NCBI GenBank assembly: GCA_963837285.1
Contig: CAWIMS010000005.1
Span: forward strand, 2,418,001-2,482,000
Source: Planosporangium sp963837285
GTDB taxonomy: Bacteria; Actinomycetota; Actinomycetes; Mycobacteriales; Micromonosporaceae
Length of the DNA: 64,000 nucleotides
Direction: 5' to 3'
In this document: positions 45,545 through 53,770 of the stretch, piece after piece
Layout: the number at the start of each line of letters is the position of its first letter
How positions within the stretch are numbered: the stretch's first letter is position 1
Program-made: the position numbers and the translations under genes
The notes under the pieces: generated by a model
Databases searched by the model: none
Seen by the model: the letters and a program-made list of their open reading frames with translations, nothing else
Told to the model about the DNA's origin: nothing

Positions 45545-45813
45545 GCCGCGGGCGCCGCTTCGGCTGTGCCGTCGAACCAGCCCCGGCCGCCGCCGGGCCG
45601 CGTCGCCGGGCGGTTGGTCAGCCCCGGCCGCCGACGCGGCAGGCTGCCGTAGCCCAGGATGGTCTGGTTCAAGGTGCGACGCGCGGCGCAGGGCTCGATC
45701 TCGCCGCACTTGTGGAAGCGTCCGCCCGCGTCGGTATGAAGGTGTTCGTACAGCTCGGCCTGCGCCCGGTGGAGCCGTTCACGGCCGCTGCCGGCAACGT
45801 AGGTGGTACTCAC
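45541..45813 (-). CDS. Micro-gene 4: small protein with paired Cys
   Basis: A 90-residue protein from a GTG behind GGAGGTG. A helix (RLHRAQAELYEHLHTDAGG) leads to FHKCGEIEPCAARRTLNQ, where two cysteines eight residues apart might bind metal. Overlaps both neighbours by four bases. Confidence 0.6.
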   Translation of the reverse strand: MSTTYVAGSGRERLHRAQAELYEHLHTDAGGRFHKCGEIEPCAARRTLNQTILGYGSLPRRRPGLTNRPATRPGGGRGWFDGTAEAAPAA

Positions 45814-46061
45814 GGTTTCACCTCCGGTGGCTTCGGGCGGCCGATGAGGGCTCGCATCCGTACCAGCGCCCAGCGCGGCTGCGCGTTCTTCTCCCGGCCG
45901 TCGGCCCACAGCTCGACGCCGCGCAGATGCAGCCAGAGGCCGTCAGCCTGGCGCTCGACCTGGCCGACCTCGGTGAGGCGCAGATGCAACGGACCACGGC
46001 CGTACATGTAGTCCGGCTCGCCGACCTGGATGACGTCGCCAACGGTGACAGGCGTGTTCAT
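45810..46061 (-). CDS. Micro-gene 3: small beta-rich protein
   Basis: An 83-residue protein with a predicted beta-barrel-like pattern (VTVGDVIQVGEPDYMYGRG, LHLRLTEVGQVERQADGLWL). Cytosolic, basic end. Four-base overlaps on both sides tie it to the operon. No family recognised. Confidence 0.6.
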   Translation of the reverse strand: MNTPVTVGDVIQVGEPDYMYGRGPLHLRLTEVGQVERQADGLWLHLRGVELWADGREKNAQPRWALVRMRALIGRPKPPEVKP

Positions 46062-46279
46062 TGCGGCTTCCGCGCCTGGTAGGGCTCCCAGACCGGCTCG
46101 GCTGTCATGGGTTTTCCAGCGGCGGCCAACGTGTCGTAGGCGGCGATCCAGTCGGGACAGCGCGGCACACCGCAGATGGGGCAACTGCTCGCCCCGTGAA
46201 CGGAGCTGTGGGTGAGCAGCACCTCGCGGTAGTAGGCCACCAGGTCGCTTGACAGGTCGCTCGGTTCGTCGATCATCAC
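46058..46279 (-). CDS. Micro-gene 2: small zinc-finger-like protein
   Basis: A 73-residue protein from a GTG that overlaps the upstream stop. It carries CPICGVPRCPDW, three cysteines spaced as in a small zinc knuckle, with His residues close by (THSSVHGASS). A role in binding nucleic acid or a partner protein is possible but unproven. Confidence 0.6.
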   Translation of the reverse strand: MMIDEPSDLSSDLVAYYREVLLTHSSVHGASSCPICGVPRCPDWIAAYDTLAAAGKPMTAEPVWEPYQARKPQ

Positions 46280-46461
46280 GGGCGCACCGCATGGCGACGG
46301 GTTTGGTCAGCCAGCTTCACGGTGTCGTTGCCGCACACCGGGCACCAGCGGCTCTTAACGCGGAAGGCGAACAGCCCGGCTAGGAAGCCGAGCACGAGCG
46401 CCGGTATCACTGCCAGGACGATCACTACCCACCTCCGACGTCCGCGCGGGTGTTCGCGCAT
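46276..46461 (-). CDS. Micro-gene 1: small membrane protein with CxxC
   Basis: About 61 residues: basic N-terminus, one membrane helix (WVVIVLAVIPALVLGFLAGL) and a short tail with CPVCGNDTV. It is the first gene of the five-gene leftward series and is divergent from the XRE regulator at 46660. An upstream ATG at 46548 is an alternative start. The paired Cys suggests a redox or metal site. Confidence 0.55.
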   Translation of the reverse strand: MREHPRGRRRWVVIVLAVIPALVLGFLAGLFAFRVKSRWCPVCGNDTVKLADQTRRHAVRP

Positions 46462-46659
46462 GGCACGCCCCGCCCGTCGGTGACCGTCCCGACCCGCCGT
46501 CGCGGGTGAACTACCCCGGAGCGGCCGGGCATGCCATGCTTCGTTCATACTGCGCTCGCCTGACTCATTAACGCAAGCCTTGCGTTCGCTTGAATGGTGA
46601 ACGATGTACCCGAGTTGGTCGAGCGTTCGCACGGCAGGCACACTCAAAGGAGGAGCGGA

Positions 46660-47556
46660 GTGAAGGAGACCGACTTGCCCGCGCGCCGTCAGCCACCCAC
46701 CGTCCGGCTACGCCGGCTGGCCGGTGAGCTGCGCGCCCTGCGCCAGGCCGCCGGGCTCACCCGGGAGGACACCGCGGAGCAGACCAACATCAACAGCGCC
46801 ACGCTGTACCGGATCGAGACGGCCAAGGCCCGGCCACAGAAGCGCACCCTGCTCGCAATGCTGGACAAGTACGGCGTGACCGACCCCGCCCGCCGGGCCG
46901 CGCTGCTCGACCTGTCCAGGCAGGCCGGCCAACTGGGCTGGTTGCAGGCGTATGAGTCGGAGTTGCCCGAGGAGTACACGACCTACATCAGCTTCGAGTC
47001 CGAAGCCCGTAGCGTGCGCAACTACGAAAGCCTGTTCGTGCCCGGCCTACTCCAGACCGAGGGCTACACCCGCGCCGTGGTCACCGCGAGCCTGCCGGCG
47101 GCCACCGAGACCGAGGTGCAGCAGCGCGTCGAGACCCGGACCCAGCGCCAGCAGTCGATCACCAAGGACGACCCGCTCAAGCTGTGGGCGATCGTCGACG
47201 AGGCAGTGCTGCATCGCGAGGTCGGCGGCCCGCCGGTGATGGCCGAGCAACTGCACCACCTGGCCGAGATGGCCGGCCAGCCGCACACCACCTTCCAGGT
47301 GCTGCCGTTCAAGGTCGGCGCGCACCCCGGCATGCACGGTTCCTTCGCCATGATGAGCTTCCCAGACGCCGCCGACCCCGAACTGGTCTACATCGAGAAC
47401 ATGGCCGGCGCGCTGTACCTGGAGAAGGAGGCCGATGTACGCCGCTACGCCGACATGTTCAACCAGCTCCGGGCCGCCGCCCTCAACCCGGCCGACTCCC
47501 AGCGGTTGGCGGCCCGACTCGCCAACAAGTACGACAAAGGAGGTGAAAGTCCATGA
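46660..47556 (+). CDS. XRE-family regulator with DUF5753-like C-terminus
   Basis: A 298-residue regulator: HTH (LRQAAGLTREDTAEQTNINS then LYRIETAKARPQKRTL) followed by the ligand-like DUF5753 region (YESLFVPGLLQTEGYTRAVV, LPFKVGAHPGMHGSF). These proteins are typical of Streptomyces/Micromonospora and are coupled to DUF397 genes, as here. The GTG at 46660 has AAGGAGG. It faces the micro-gene operon across about 200 bases and may control it. Confidence 0.88.
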   Translation: MKETDLPARRQPPTVRLRRLAGELRALRQAAGLTREDTAEQTNINSATLYRIETAKARPQKRTLLAMLDKYGVTDPARRAALLDLSRQAGQLGWLQAYESELPEEYTTYISFESEARSVRNYESLFVPGLLQTEGYTRAVVTASLPAATETEVQQRVETRTQRQQSITKDDPLKLWAIVDEAVLHREVGGPPVMAEQLHHLAEMAGQPHTTFQVLPFKVGAHPGMHGSFAMMSFPDAADPELVYIENMAGALYLEKEADVRRYADMFNQLRAAALNPADSQRLAARLANKYDKGGESP

Positions 47557-47759
47557 ACGCGTCTGAGCTGGGCGCGGTGACCTGGTGCAAGAGCACCCGC
47601 AGCGGCGCTAACGGCAACTGCGTCGAGGTCGCCCAACTCCCCAACGCGGTCGCCGTGCGTGACAGCAAGCACCCCACCGGACCAGCACTAGTGTTCGCCC
47701 CCGACGAGTGGGTGGCGTTCATCAGTGCAGCCAAGGATGGCGAATTCGATCTCACCTAA
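47553..47759 (+). CDS. DUF397 small protein
   Basis: A 68-residue partner of the XRE protein. It contains WCKSTRSGANGNCVEVAQLP and VRDSKHPTGPALVFAPDEW, the DUF397 signature. The ATG at 47553 follows AAAGGAGG and overlaps the regulator stop. XRE-DUF397 pairs are thought to be toxin-antitoxin-like or developmental switches; this is literature knowledge, not visible here. Confidence 0.88.
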   Translation: MNASELGAVTWCKSTRSGANGNCVEVAQLPNAVAVRDSKHPTGPALVFAPDEWVAFISAAKDGEFDLT

Positions 47760-47912
47760 CCGCAGGGGCGTCGCCACGACGTCGTGCGCGCGGACCGCAA
47801 GGCAGCGACAGGCCGGTACGGGGCTATTTCGCTGCCTTGATCGTTTTCCATCTGTCAGTCGCGTCCCCTCGCGCCCATGACCACCGCGACCTCGACCGGC
47901 GCCGGCCGGTCC

Positions 47913-48056
47913 TTACTCCGGCGCTGTCAAGCCGCGCTCTCGCGGGCAGTCGCCACACAGGCCCTGGGTCATCAGCCAGTACCCGCCGTCCCAGGACTCC
48001 GAGTCGACCACGACCCGCGTGTTCACCCGACCACACGAGCGCACAACCAGCGGTCC
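47913..48056 (-). pseudogene. Remnant of a small CxxC protein
   Basis: In the otherwise empty 47760-48213 gap the minus strand reads VVVDSESWDGGYWLMTQGLC then GDCPRERG, preceded by a weak SCG. A similar piece (LCASCGQVTTGVVVGSESWD) lies at 49173-49247. Both look like the same small zinc-ribbon protein, neither complete. I treat them as decayed copies. Confidence 0.4.
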
Positions 48057-48213
48057 GACTCGTCCGCTCGGCGGGCCCGCGGCGTCTGCCCGGGCTCCGC
48101 GATGAGGTGACGACACGCTCCCAGACCGCGGTGAACCAACCGCGCCTCGGGGTGCCCATGGGCGAACCGTACCCGCGATCTGACGACCACGGGAGCAGCC
48201 GGCTACGCCCGGT

Positions 48214-48966
48214 TCACGACGCTGCCTTCCATTCCCCACCGGCGAGATCCTGCCGGGCGTCGTGGATGAGGTTGGCGACCTTCTCCTTCACTACCTCCGT
48301 GGACACGGCGGTAGTGAGCACCATCAGGCAGGCGCACTGCGCCGGCGGCAGGAGTTGGATCATGCAGAGGTAGATGCCGAGCACCTGCAAGCCGCGGGCG
48401 GCGGCGGTGATCTTCGCGTCCCACGGCTGGGGCAGTTTGTCCCCGACCTTGCTCGCGAGCTTGCGGACGAACGGCGGCGTGCCAGGGGGCAGTAAGTCGC
48501 CGATCGCGCGGCCGATCATCTGGTGACTGGTGTCGCCGAGGTCGAGCAGTGCCTTGGCGGCGTCGGCCAGGGGCTGGCAATTCATGCCCGACCGCGCCGC
48601 TCGCCGCTGTAGCCGCCTCTGCTCGACCTTGCCGAGGTAGTCGACGACCAGGCCGCTCAACGCCTGATCCAGACCTTCGGCCAGGATGTCCGCCCACAGC
48701 TCAGCGAGCTTGTCTTCTCGATCCGTCCGGCCGTCCCGCTCGCAGGTCGACGGGTGGGAAGGTTGCTCGACGTTGTTGTTGACGCGGTGGGAGTGGCAGT
48801 GCACGTAGTTGACCAGCCAGCGTTCGCAGGTGCCGGGGACGCTGGTGTTGGGAGCTTCCGCAGTAATGACCCATGTAACGACGCTATGACGGACAGTAAT
48901 AGCGATCTGTCCATGAGATGACGGACGCTTGTGATCGTATTCAGGATAGTGAATCGAGAGCGGCAT
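48214..48966 (-). CDS. Hypothetical protein, helical C-terminal half
   Basis: About 250 residues. The N-terminal third looks beta-rich and contains WVITAEAPNTSVPGTCERWL. The C-terminal part is helical, with a hydrophobic stretch (ILYLCMIQLLPPAQCACLMV-like) that might be a membrane segment. The 5' end lies in a locally AT-richer stretch around 48850-48970, which may be a promoter. GTG at 48987 is an alternative start. No family recognised. Confidence 0.5.
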   Translation of the reverse strand: MPLSIHYPEYDHKRPSSHGQIAITVRHSVVTWVITAEAPNTSVPGTCERWLVNYVHCHSHRVNNNVEQPSHPSTCERDGRTDREDKLAELWADILAEGLDQALSGLVVDYLGKVEQRRLQRRAARSGMNCQPLADAAKALLDLGDTSHQMIGRAIGDLLPPGTPPFVRKLASKVGDKLPQPWDAKITAAARGLQVLGIYLCMIQLLPPAQCACLMVLTTAVSTEVVKEKVANLIHDARQDLAGGEWKAAS

Positions 48967-49016
48967 GGTCGGCGGGTACAGTCGCACGCCATCAGCGGTG
49001 CCGACGGCTATCCGGC

Positions 49017-49160
49017 CCGGTGACGCTGGCCGATCCGCCTGTGTGGTCCCTGGCGGCGGCGAAGCTCATGGGCGGCGGGGTCGAGCAGGTCGGCGGCGTC
49101 GGTCAGCGGTCCGCCTTGGCCGCGTTCCCAGGCGTTCGCGTTAGCGGTCGCAGTGAACAG
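49017..49160 (-). pseudogene. Fragment of a second relaxase gene
   Basis: The minus strand reads ANAWERGQGGPLTDAADLL then AAHELRRRQGP, matching NAWERGRGGPLTDAAELFDR and AAHELRRHQGP in the intact relaxase at 51787-53265. The DNA match extends over about 130 bases. No start or stop is kept, so it is a leftover of a duplicated or earlier mobilisation gene. Confidence 0.75.
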
Positions 49161-49172
49161 GGTGAGTCCCCA

Positions 49173-49247
49173 TTCCGTCATCCCAGGACTCCGAGCCGAC
49201 CACAACACCGGTCGTTACCTGTCCGCACGAGGCACACAGCCAGCGGC
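49173..49247 (-). pseudogene. Second remnant of the small CxxC protein
   Basis: Minus-strand reading gives RRWLCASCGQVTTGVVVGSE then SWDDG, the paralogue of the 47913-48056 fragment. It sits next to the relaxase fragment; the two decayed pieces probably came from the same older element. Confidence 0.4.
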
Positions 49248-49311
49248 GGGCCTCGCCAACCGCCCGCTGCCGAGAACGCCGCGACAACCTGGCCACGCCA
49301 CCAACTACCCA

Positions 49312-49626
49312 ATGGCATTGCAACTGCATTACAATCGCGGGGTGGGGTACGAGTGGGATCCGTGGTATCTGCCCAACCTCGTCGGCATCGAGCCGCACGA
49401 GGTGATGCAGGCGCTGCTGGACAAGCGTCCCCGCTGGCCGCAGGCCATGCACGGCCCGGGCGGGTTGCTGTACCACACCGTGTGGTGTCGCACCCGCGCC
49501 GGCCGCGCGATCATCATCGTCCTCGCCCCGACCGCAACCCGATTCGACTGGATCATCCGCGGCGTACGGGACATGGACGAGCAGGAATCGGCAATCTTCG
49601 CGGCATGGGAGGCGAACCGTGGCTGA
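49312..49626 (+). CDS. Putative toxin-like small protein
   Basis: A 104-residue protein that begins close to a YEWDPWYLP segment and has a beta-rich core (LLYHTVWCRTRAGRAIIIVL) and a C-terminal RGVRDMDEQE. Length, the opening YEWDP and the partner gene recall BrnT-type toxins, but the match is weak. Its stop overlaps the GTG of the RHH-type gene by eight bases. It may be a toxin-antitoxin operon with the toxin first, as in brnTA. Confidence 0.5.
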   Translation: MALQLHYNRGVGYEWDPWYLPNLVGIEPHEVMQALLDKRPRWPQAMHGPGGLLYHTVWCRTRAGRAIIIVLAPTATRFDWIIRGVRDMDEQESAIFAAWEANRG

Positions 49627-50029
49627 CACCGTGAGCACTTACGACGAGGACACCCCCGTCAGCCAGCACGAGGCAGACCAGCGGCGGGCAGTCGATTGGG
49701 CCATGACCCACTCGCTGGCCGGTCTGGAGCGCGACGAGGACGCCTCCGCGCGACTGGCCGCCGATCTGCCCAGCGCGGACGAGCCGGTCACCGTCGAGTC
49801 GGTCGACACAATGCTGGTGACCACGTCCCTACGCATTCCGCTGGGCACCCAGCGCCGAATCCAGGCGTACGCCGAGACCCACGGCATCAAGCCCACCACC
49901 CTGATGCGGCAGTGGATCGAGCAGATGCTGACCGCGGTCGAGCACGACCACCCGATCTCACTGCAAGACGCGCTGCGGGTGCTGGCTCAGCTCCCGACGC
50001 CGGCGGACGGCGAGCGGCAAGCGGCCTGA
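49619..50029 (+). CDS. Ribbon-helix-helix-like antitoxin candidate
   Basis: A 136-residue acidic protein. The segment VTTSLRIPLGTQRRIQAYAE, then GIKPTTLMRQWIEQML, fits a ribbon-helix-helix DNA-binding motif. The rest is charged and flexible, as in antitoxins. It is coupled to the upstream putative toxin gene. Confidence 0.6.
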   Translation: MADTVSTYDEDTPVSQHEADQRRAVDWAMTHSLAGLERDEDASARLAADLPSADEPVTVESVDTMLVTTSLRIPLGTQRRIQAYAETHGIKPTTLMRQWIEQMLTAVEHDHPISLQDALRVLAQLPTPADGERQAA

Positions 50030-50109
50030 ATCGCGACCAAGCCCACGCAGACAGCGGACGAACCGACCGCCAGAACGAGATCCCACGTGACCGCAGTCTC
50101 AGGCGACCG

Positions 50110-51357
50110 TCAGCATCTGTTCAACTGCGCGTGGAGGCTCGCCGATTCCCGAATGTCCTGCAGCGCGCGGGTCAGCACGTCGGCAACATCTTGTTCAGTT
50201 CGCCCAAGCCTGACAGCGATGTCTTCGATGTCAAGGTCATCAGCGAACCGCATCATGATTACCTGGCGGGCATCAGGGCCGAGAATCTTTAGGTAGCCGC
50301 GCATCGCGTCCGATAGCTGGACCGCGCCGTCAGTCTCGTCCGCCGAACGCAGCGTTTCCACGAGCGGCAGTTTCTTGCCTGTGGCGTCCCCGTCGTCGAG
50401 TGAGGCGGCGTATCGACAGCGCAGGGCATGTTGTGTCTGTTCGACCACCGAGGCCGGGAGATTCAGATTCCGGGCAATCTCGGCCGGCGTCGGCTCCCGG
50501 GCGAGCTGTTGGCGAAGCGCCTCCCATGCCTGGGCGACCCTGCCGCCGTATGGTCGAATGTCGGCAGCGGTGCCAGTCGTCCACGTTCGGCGAGCCGCGC
50601 CAACAATCGATGCGAATACCCATCTGCGAAGGTACGGCACGAAGTCGCCGTAGCGGGGATTGCAGCCGTCGACCGCCCGCACGAGAGCCTCCGCGGCAAC
50701 CTGCGCGGCGTCGTCCTGCGACACCCGAGTGCCACGGTAGCGGCGGGCAAATACCTCGGCACGATGAAGATTTTCGACAATCAGCTGCCGCCGAAGCGCA
50801 ACGTATCGTCCGCTGCCCACCGGGGATCCACGCAACTCGGCGAATAATTCACGCAGCCGAAGATCGTAGGGGGTGGGCCGCAGCGATTGGAAACACTCGA
50901 CCAGGTCGTCGTAGGAGAAATCGGGACGCACGTGCCTGGCCACCAGTCGGCGAAGGACAATTTGATCGGGCTTTTCCCGATGCTCGTACGCGAATAACTG
51001 ATCCGGAGTGCACTTGAGCGTCGCGGCGAACTCCGCGCGGTAGTAGCCGCGGAACACGCGGACACCCGCGACGTATTCGTGGATGGTCGAAAACCGCGAC
51101 GGATCAACCGAGACAACCTGCGGGTAGGAGAACCGGGCAGCCACCTCGTTGAACGTGCAGCCAAGCATCGGCAACCGGTCCAGTAAATCGAGAAGCAGGA
51201 CGACGGGTGGTCTTCCGCGCCCGCTTTCGTATACCTGAATCGTCTGCGCGCTACGACCGAGGAGGACGCCCAGTTCCTCCTTGGTAAAACCCAGCTTGCG
51301 CCGGATCGCGGTGAGGAATCCGCCGATACTGTCCTGTTCGGACAGCAGGTCGCTCAT
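50110..51357 (-). CDS. XRE-HTH protein fused to sigma-70 regions 2, 3 and 4
   Basis: A 415-residue regulator. Residues about 1-60 form an XRE HTH (GFTKEELGVLLGRSAQTIQV); a second HTH-like repeat follows (FRGYYRAEFAATLKCTPDQL, EHREKPDQIVLRRLVA). The C-terminal half is a sigma factor: region 2 (QLIVENLHRAEVFARRYRG, VSQDDAAQVAAEALVRAVDG), region 3 (LAREPTPAEIARNLNLPASV) and region 4 (LGPDARQVIMMRFADDLDIE, DIAVRLGRTEQDVADVL). Such a fusion would combine operator binding with promoter recognition. The ATG at 51357 follows the HTH domain plan. It stands alone upstream of mob genes and probably controls the element. Confidence 0.82.
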   Translation of the reverse strand: MSDLLSEQDSIGGFLTAIRRKLGFTKEELGVLLGRSAQTIQVYESGRGRPPVVLLLDLLDRLPMLGCTFNEVAARFSYPQVVSVDPSRFSTIHEYVAGVRVFRGYYRAEFAATLKCTPDQLFAYEHREKPDQIVLRRLVARHVRPDFSYDDLVECFQSLRPTPYDLRLRELFAELRGSPVGSGRYVALRRQLIVENLHRAEVFARRYRGTRVSQDDAAQVAAEALVRAVDGCNPRYGDFVPYLRRWVFASIVGAARRTWTTGTAADIRPYGGRVAQAWEALRQQLAREPTPAEIARNLNLPASVVEQTQHALRCRYAASLDDGDATGKKLPLVETLRSADETDGAVQLSDAMRGYLKILGPDARQVIMMRFADDLDIEDIAVRLGRTEQDVADVLTRALQDIRESASLHAQLNRC

Positions 51358-51786
51358 ATGGCGGGTCCGTGACCGACCTACGCAGGCACGAAGAACGGGC
51401 TTCACGACGGTAGTGCTCTCAACGTCAACGACAACTGCCAGACCACACCAGATAACGACTGCGGCCATCAACCCGAGCTGGGCCGAACGGATCTGCTTGC
51501 TTGGCGGTGGACCGACCCAGGACGGGTGACACCGTGGCAACGGCTGGCGGTCGGCCTCCTCGCCTTGCCGAGCAAGGGGCTCACGGTCCGGCAGGCCCAC
51601 CTTGCCAAGTTCCCTAGCTTGGTCAACTGCGGTGGTCAAGTTCGCGCGCGGTTGAGCCCCGGCCGTCGGTGCGTCTTCGGCCAGTAGAGCTATCCATCGA
51701 TGGGATCAGCAGGCGCCAAGCGGCGACGACTCGATCCGCGGTGCATTTGGGCCGAGCAGTTGACTCGTTGTCCCGGATCCGGCCCG
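51358..51786. other. Gap between the XRE-sigma gene and the relaxase gene end
   Basis: No convincing ORF or RNA is visible in these 429 bases. It contains the upstream region of the XRE-sigma gene, so its promoter and any operator of the HTH should lie near 51360-51500; I see no clear repeat there. Confidence 0.4.
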
Positions 51787-53265
51787 TCACCTCCGTGGGC
51801 GACCATCGGGCTTGTCCGCCACCGACGCCCAGTGCTGCCATCCGCGATCCTGGACCGGCGAGGTAGGCGCCGAGTCCGCAGGTGCGGGCGGGGGCGGGGT
51901 GAAGGTGCGCAGCTTTGCGGCGGCGGCGCGGGCTGCTTGAGCTTGGTGGAGCCGTTGTTGGGTTTCGCGTAGGTCGGCCAGGTGTTCGGCGAGGGCGGCG
52001 AGGGTGTAGAGCAGGCGGAGCGCGGCGGCGGTGTCGTCGTCGCCGGAGATGACGCCCATGAGGGTGACCAGGCGGGCCATCGAGCGAAGCTGCATCGCCT
52101 GGGCGATCCGGCGGGCCGGTCCCTGATGGCGGCGCAGCTCATGGGCGGCGCGGTCGAACAACTCAGCTGCGTCGGTCAGCGGCCCGCCCCGGCCGCGTTC
52201 CCAGGCGTTGGCGGTGGCGCTGAGAAGGTCCGCCGCGGCGGTGGCGATCGCGCTGGCAACGCCCGGGTCGGTGGTCCCGGTCATTGCGGCGGCGGCCTGG
52301 CCGGCGGCGTCGGCGGCCTTCCGGTACAAGCCCGAGGGCGGGAACGCAATGCCGGCCAATTGCGCCGCCGTCGGCTGGTTGGGCTGCTTGGGTGTGTGGT
52401 GCCAGCGGGTTCGCAGCCGAGGCAGGGTCAAGTCGGGGGCCAGGCGTCCGCCGCCGTACCAGATCGGTTCGCCGGCCGCGGTTGTGTGTCCGGCGAGGGC
52501 GACCGCGAACCCGGTCACCTGGCCGGTGTTGCGGCTGCTGTACCGCAGCCGAACCCCGATGCCGGCATGGCGCAGGCGCGCGAAGAAGTCGGCCTCGCCG
52601 GTAGCGGCTACAGCGGCGGCGCGGACCCGGCGGCGCAGTCGGTCGCGGGGCGTTTCCGGCCGGCCGCGCCGGTCCGTGCGCCCGAGCCGGGCGGCCTTGT
52701 TCAACTCGGACGGACTCGGCCAGGTTCGGGAGCCGGCGCCGGGTGGGGCGACCCGGTACAGGTTGTAGCGTTCCTCCAAGTCGCGGCAGGCCCGCTGAGC
52801 ATGCAGCTTGTCCTTCCACGCCCACGCCGTACGGCGGTCCTGCCGGACCAACGTGGCGACCAGGTGGATGTGGTCGTCCCCGTGCCGCACCGCGAACCAC
52901 CGCACCGCGGCCGGGTCGCCGTGCGGGGCCAAGCCGACGCCGGCCATCACCTCGCCGGCGATGTGCGCCCACTGCTCGTCGGTCAGGTACCGGTCGGTGG
53001 GGTGGTTGCGGATCGAGCAGTGCCACACCGTCTTGGCCGGCCGGTTCCACCCGGAGACGACCGGCTGCTCCAGCAACTCGGTCAACCGGCGCACGTCTCG
53101 CCGCCCGTCACTGCGGGTGGGCGGTTGCAGATGGGGCAGTGGTCCGACGCCGTCCCACGCGGCGACCAGCCGCGGGTTGACGTGCTCCTCGCGCTTACCT
53201 GGGCCGAACAGGTAGCGCAGCAGCCCGCCCACATTGGTGCCGCGTGGGTGCACCGCCGGGATCAT
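51787..53265 (-). CDS. MobA-type conjugative relaxase
   Basis: A 492-residue relaxase of the MOB(P)-like group. The metal-binding motif III is clear (RHGDDHIHLVATLVRQD), with the WHCSIRNHP strand ahead of it. The region after residue 330 is helical and disordered, ending in Pro/Ala-rich sequence. It nicks oriT and pilots the strand during transfer. It begins one base after the MobC stop, the classic mob operon. A tyrosine expected near the N-terminus is probably LLRYLF. Confidence 0.88.
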   Translation of the reverse strand: MIPAVHPRGTNVGGLLRYLFGPGKREEHVNPRLVAAWDGVGPLPHLQPPTRSDGRRDVRRLTELLEQPVVSGWNRPAKTVWHCSIRNHPTDRYLTDEQWAHIAGEVMAGVGLAPHGDPAAVRWFAVRHGDDHIHLVATLVRQDRRTAWAWKDKLHAQRACRDLEERYNLYRVAPPGAGSRTWPSPSELNKAARLGRTDRRGRPETPRDRLRRRVRAAAVAATGEADFFARLRHAGIGVRLRYSSRNTGQVTGFAVALAGHTTAAGEPIWYGGGRLAPDLTLPRLRTRWHHTPKQPNQPTAAQLAGIAFPPSGLYRKAADAAGQAAAAMTGTTDPGVASAIATAAADLLSATANAWERGRGGPLTDAAELFDRAAHELRRHQGPARRIAQAMQLRSMARLVTLMGVISGDDDTAAALRLLYTLAALAEHLADLRETQQRLHQAQAARAAAAKLRTFTPPPPAPADSAPTSPVQDRGWQHWASVADKPDGRPRR

Positions 53266-53266
53266 C

Positions 53267-53719
53267 TCACTCGGCGCTGGTCAGCCAGTGGTGGATGCGG
53301 GACACGACCGCGTCTACCTGCTCGACGGCCCGCATCGACCGCGCTACGGCGTGGTCCAGCCACACCGGCGGCTCGCCGGTGGCGTTCAGTTGCGCGACGG
53401 CCTGGTTGAGGTTGGTGCCGGCCTTGTTGACGGCGACCCGGGCGGCGTACAGCTCCCGCTGCATCTCGCCCAGCTCCTCCTCGCTGGGTAGCCCGCCGGG
53501 CAGGTCGATCGGCTCGCCTCGGGCCGCCGCCACCACGGCCAAGGCGCAGTAGCCGGTCAGCGTCATCTCGGCCGCCTCGGCTGCGGCCTGAATCCTGGCC
53601 AGCTCCTCATCGTTGAACCGGGGAGTCAGGCGGTACTCGCGGGAGGTCGAACTGCGCCGGCGGTACCGGCGTCCGGTCCGAGCATGCTTGCCGCTCGGGG
53701 TGTCGTGGGTGTCAGTCAT
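53267..53719 (-). CDS. MobC-type relaxosome accessory protein
   Basis: A 150-residue basic protein. The start at 53719 was chosen for its clean MTDTHDTPSGKHARTG opening over in-frame upstream codons. It contains the RHH-like part (LTPRFNDEELARIQAAAEAA, MTLTGYCALAVVAAARGEP) and MobC helix EEELGEMQRELYAARVAVNK. It should bind oriT and load the relaxase. The oriT is likely in the 53720-53870 gap. Confidence 0.82.
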   Translation of the reverse strand: MTDTHDTPSGKHARTGRRYRRRSSTSREYRLTPRFNDEELARIQAAAEAAEMTLTGYCALAVVAAARGEPIDLPGGLPSEEELGEMQRELYAARVAVNKAGTNLNQAVAQLNATGEPPVWLDHAVARSMRAVEQVDAVVSRIHHWLTSAE

Positions 53720-53734
53720 GCCTCGACGTTGAAC

Positions 53735-53770
53735 CGCACCCGTTAGCGGAAGCGTTACCGCAACCCGGCC
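53735..53770. promoter_or_regulatory. Hairpin upstream of mobC, candidate oriT part
   Basis: GTTAGCGG and CCGCAAC flank an AAGCGTTA loop at the 5' end of the mob operon. An imperfect hairpin next to MobC/relaxase genes is the expected place of an origin of transfer. No nick-site consensus was matched, so this is a guess by position. Confidence 0.25.

Noticed and set aside
51358..51639. N-terminal extension of the XRE-sigma gene to 51639
   Set aside because: The extra 94 residues carry no domain and precede a natural ATG at 51357 directly before the HTH.
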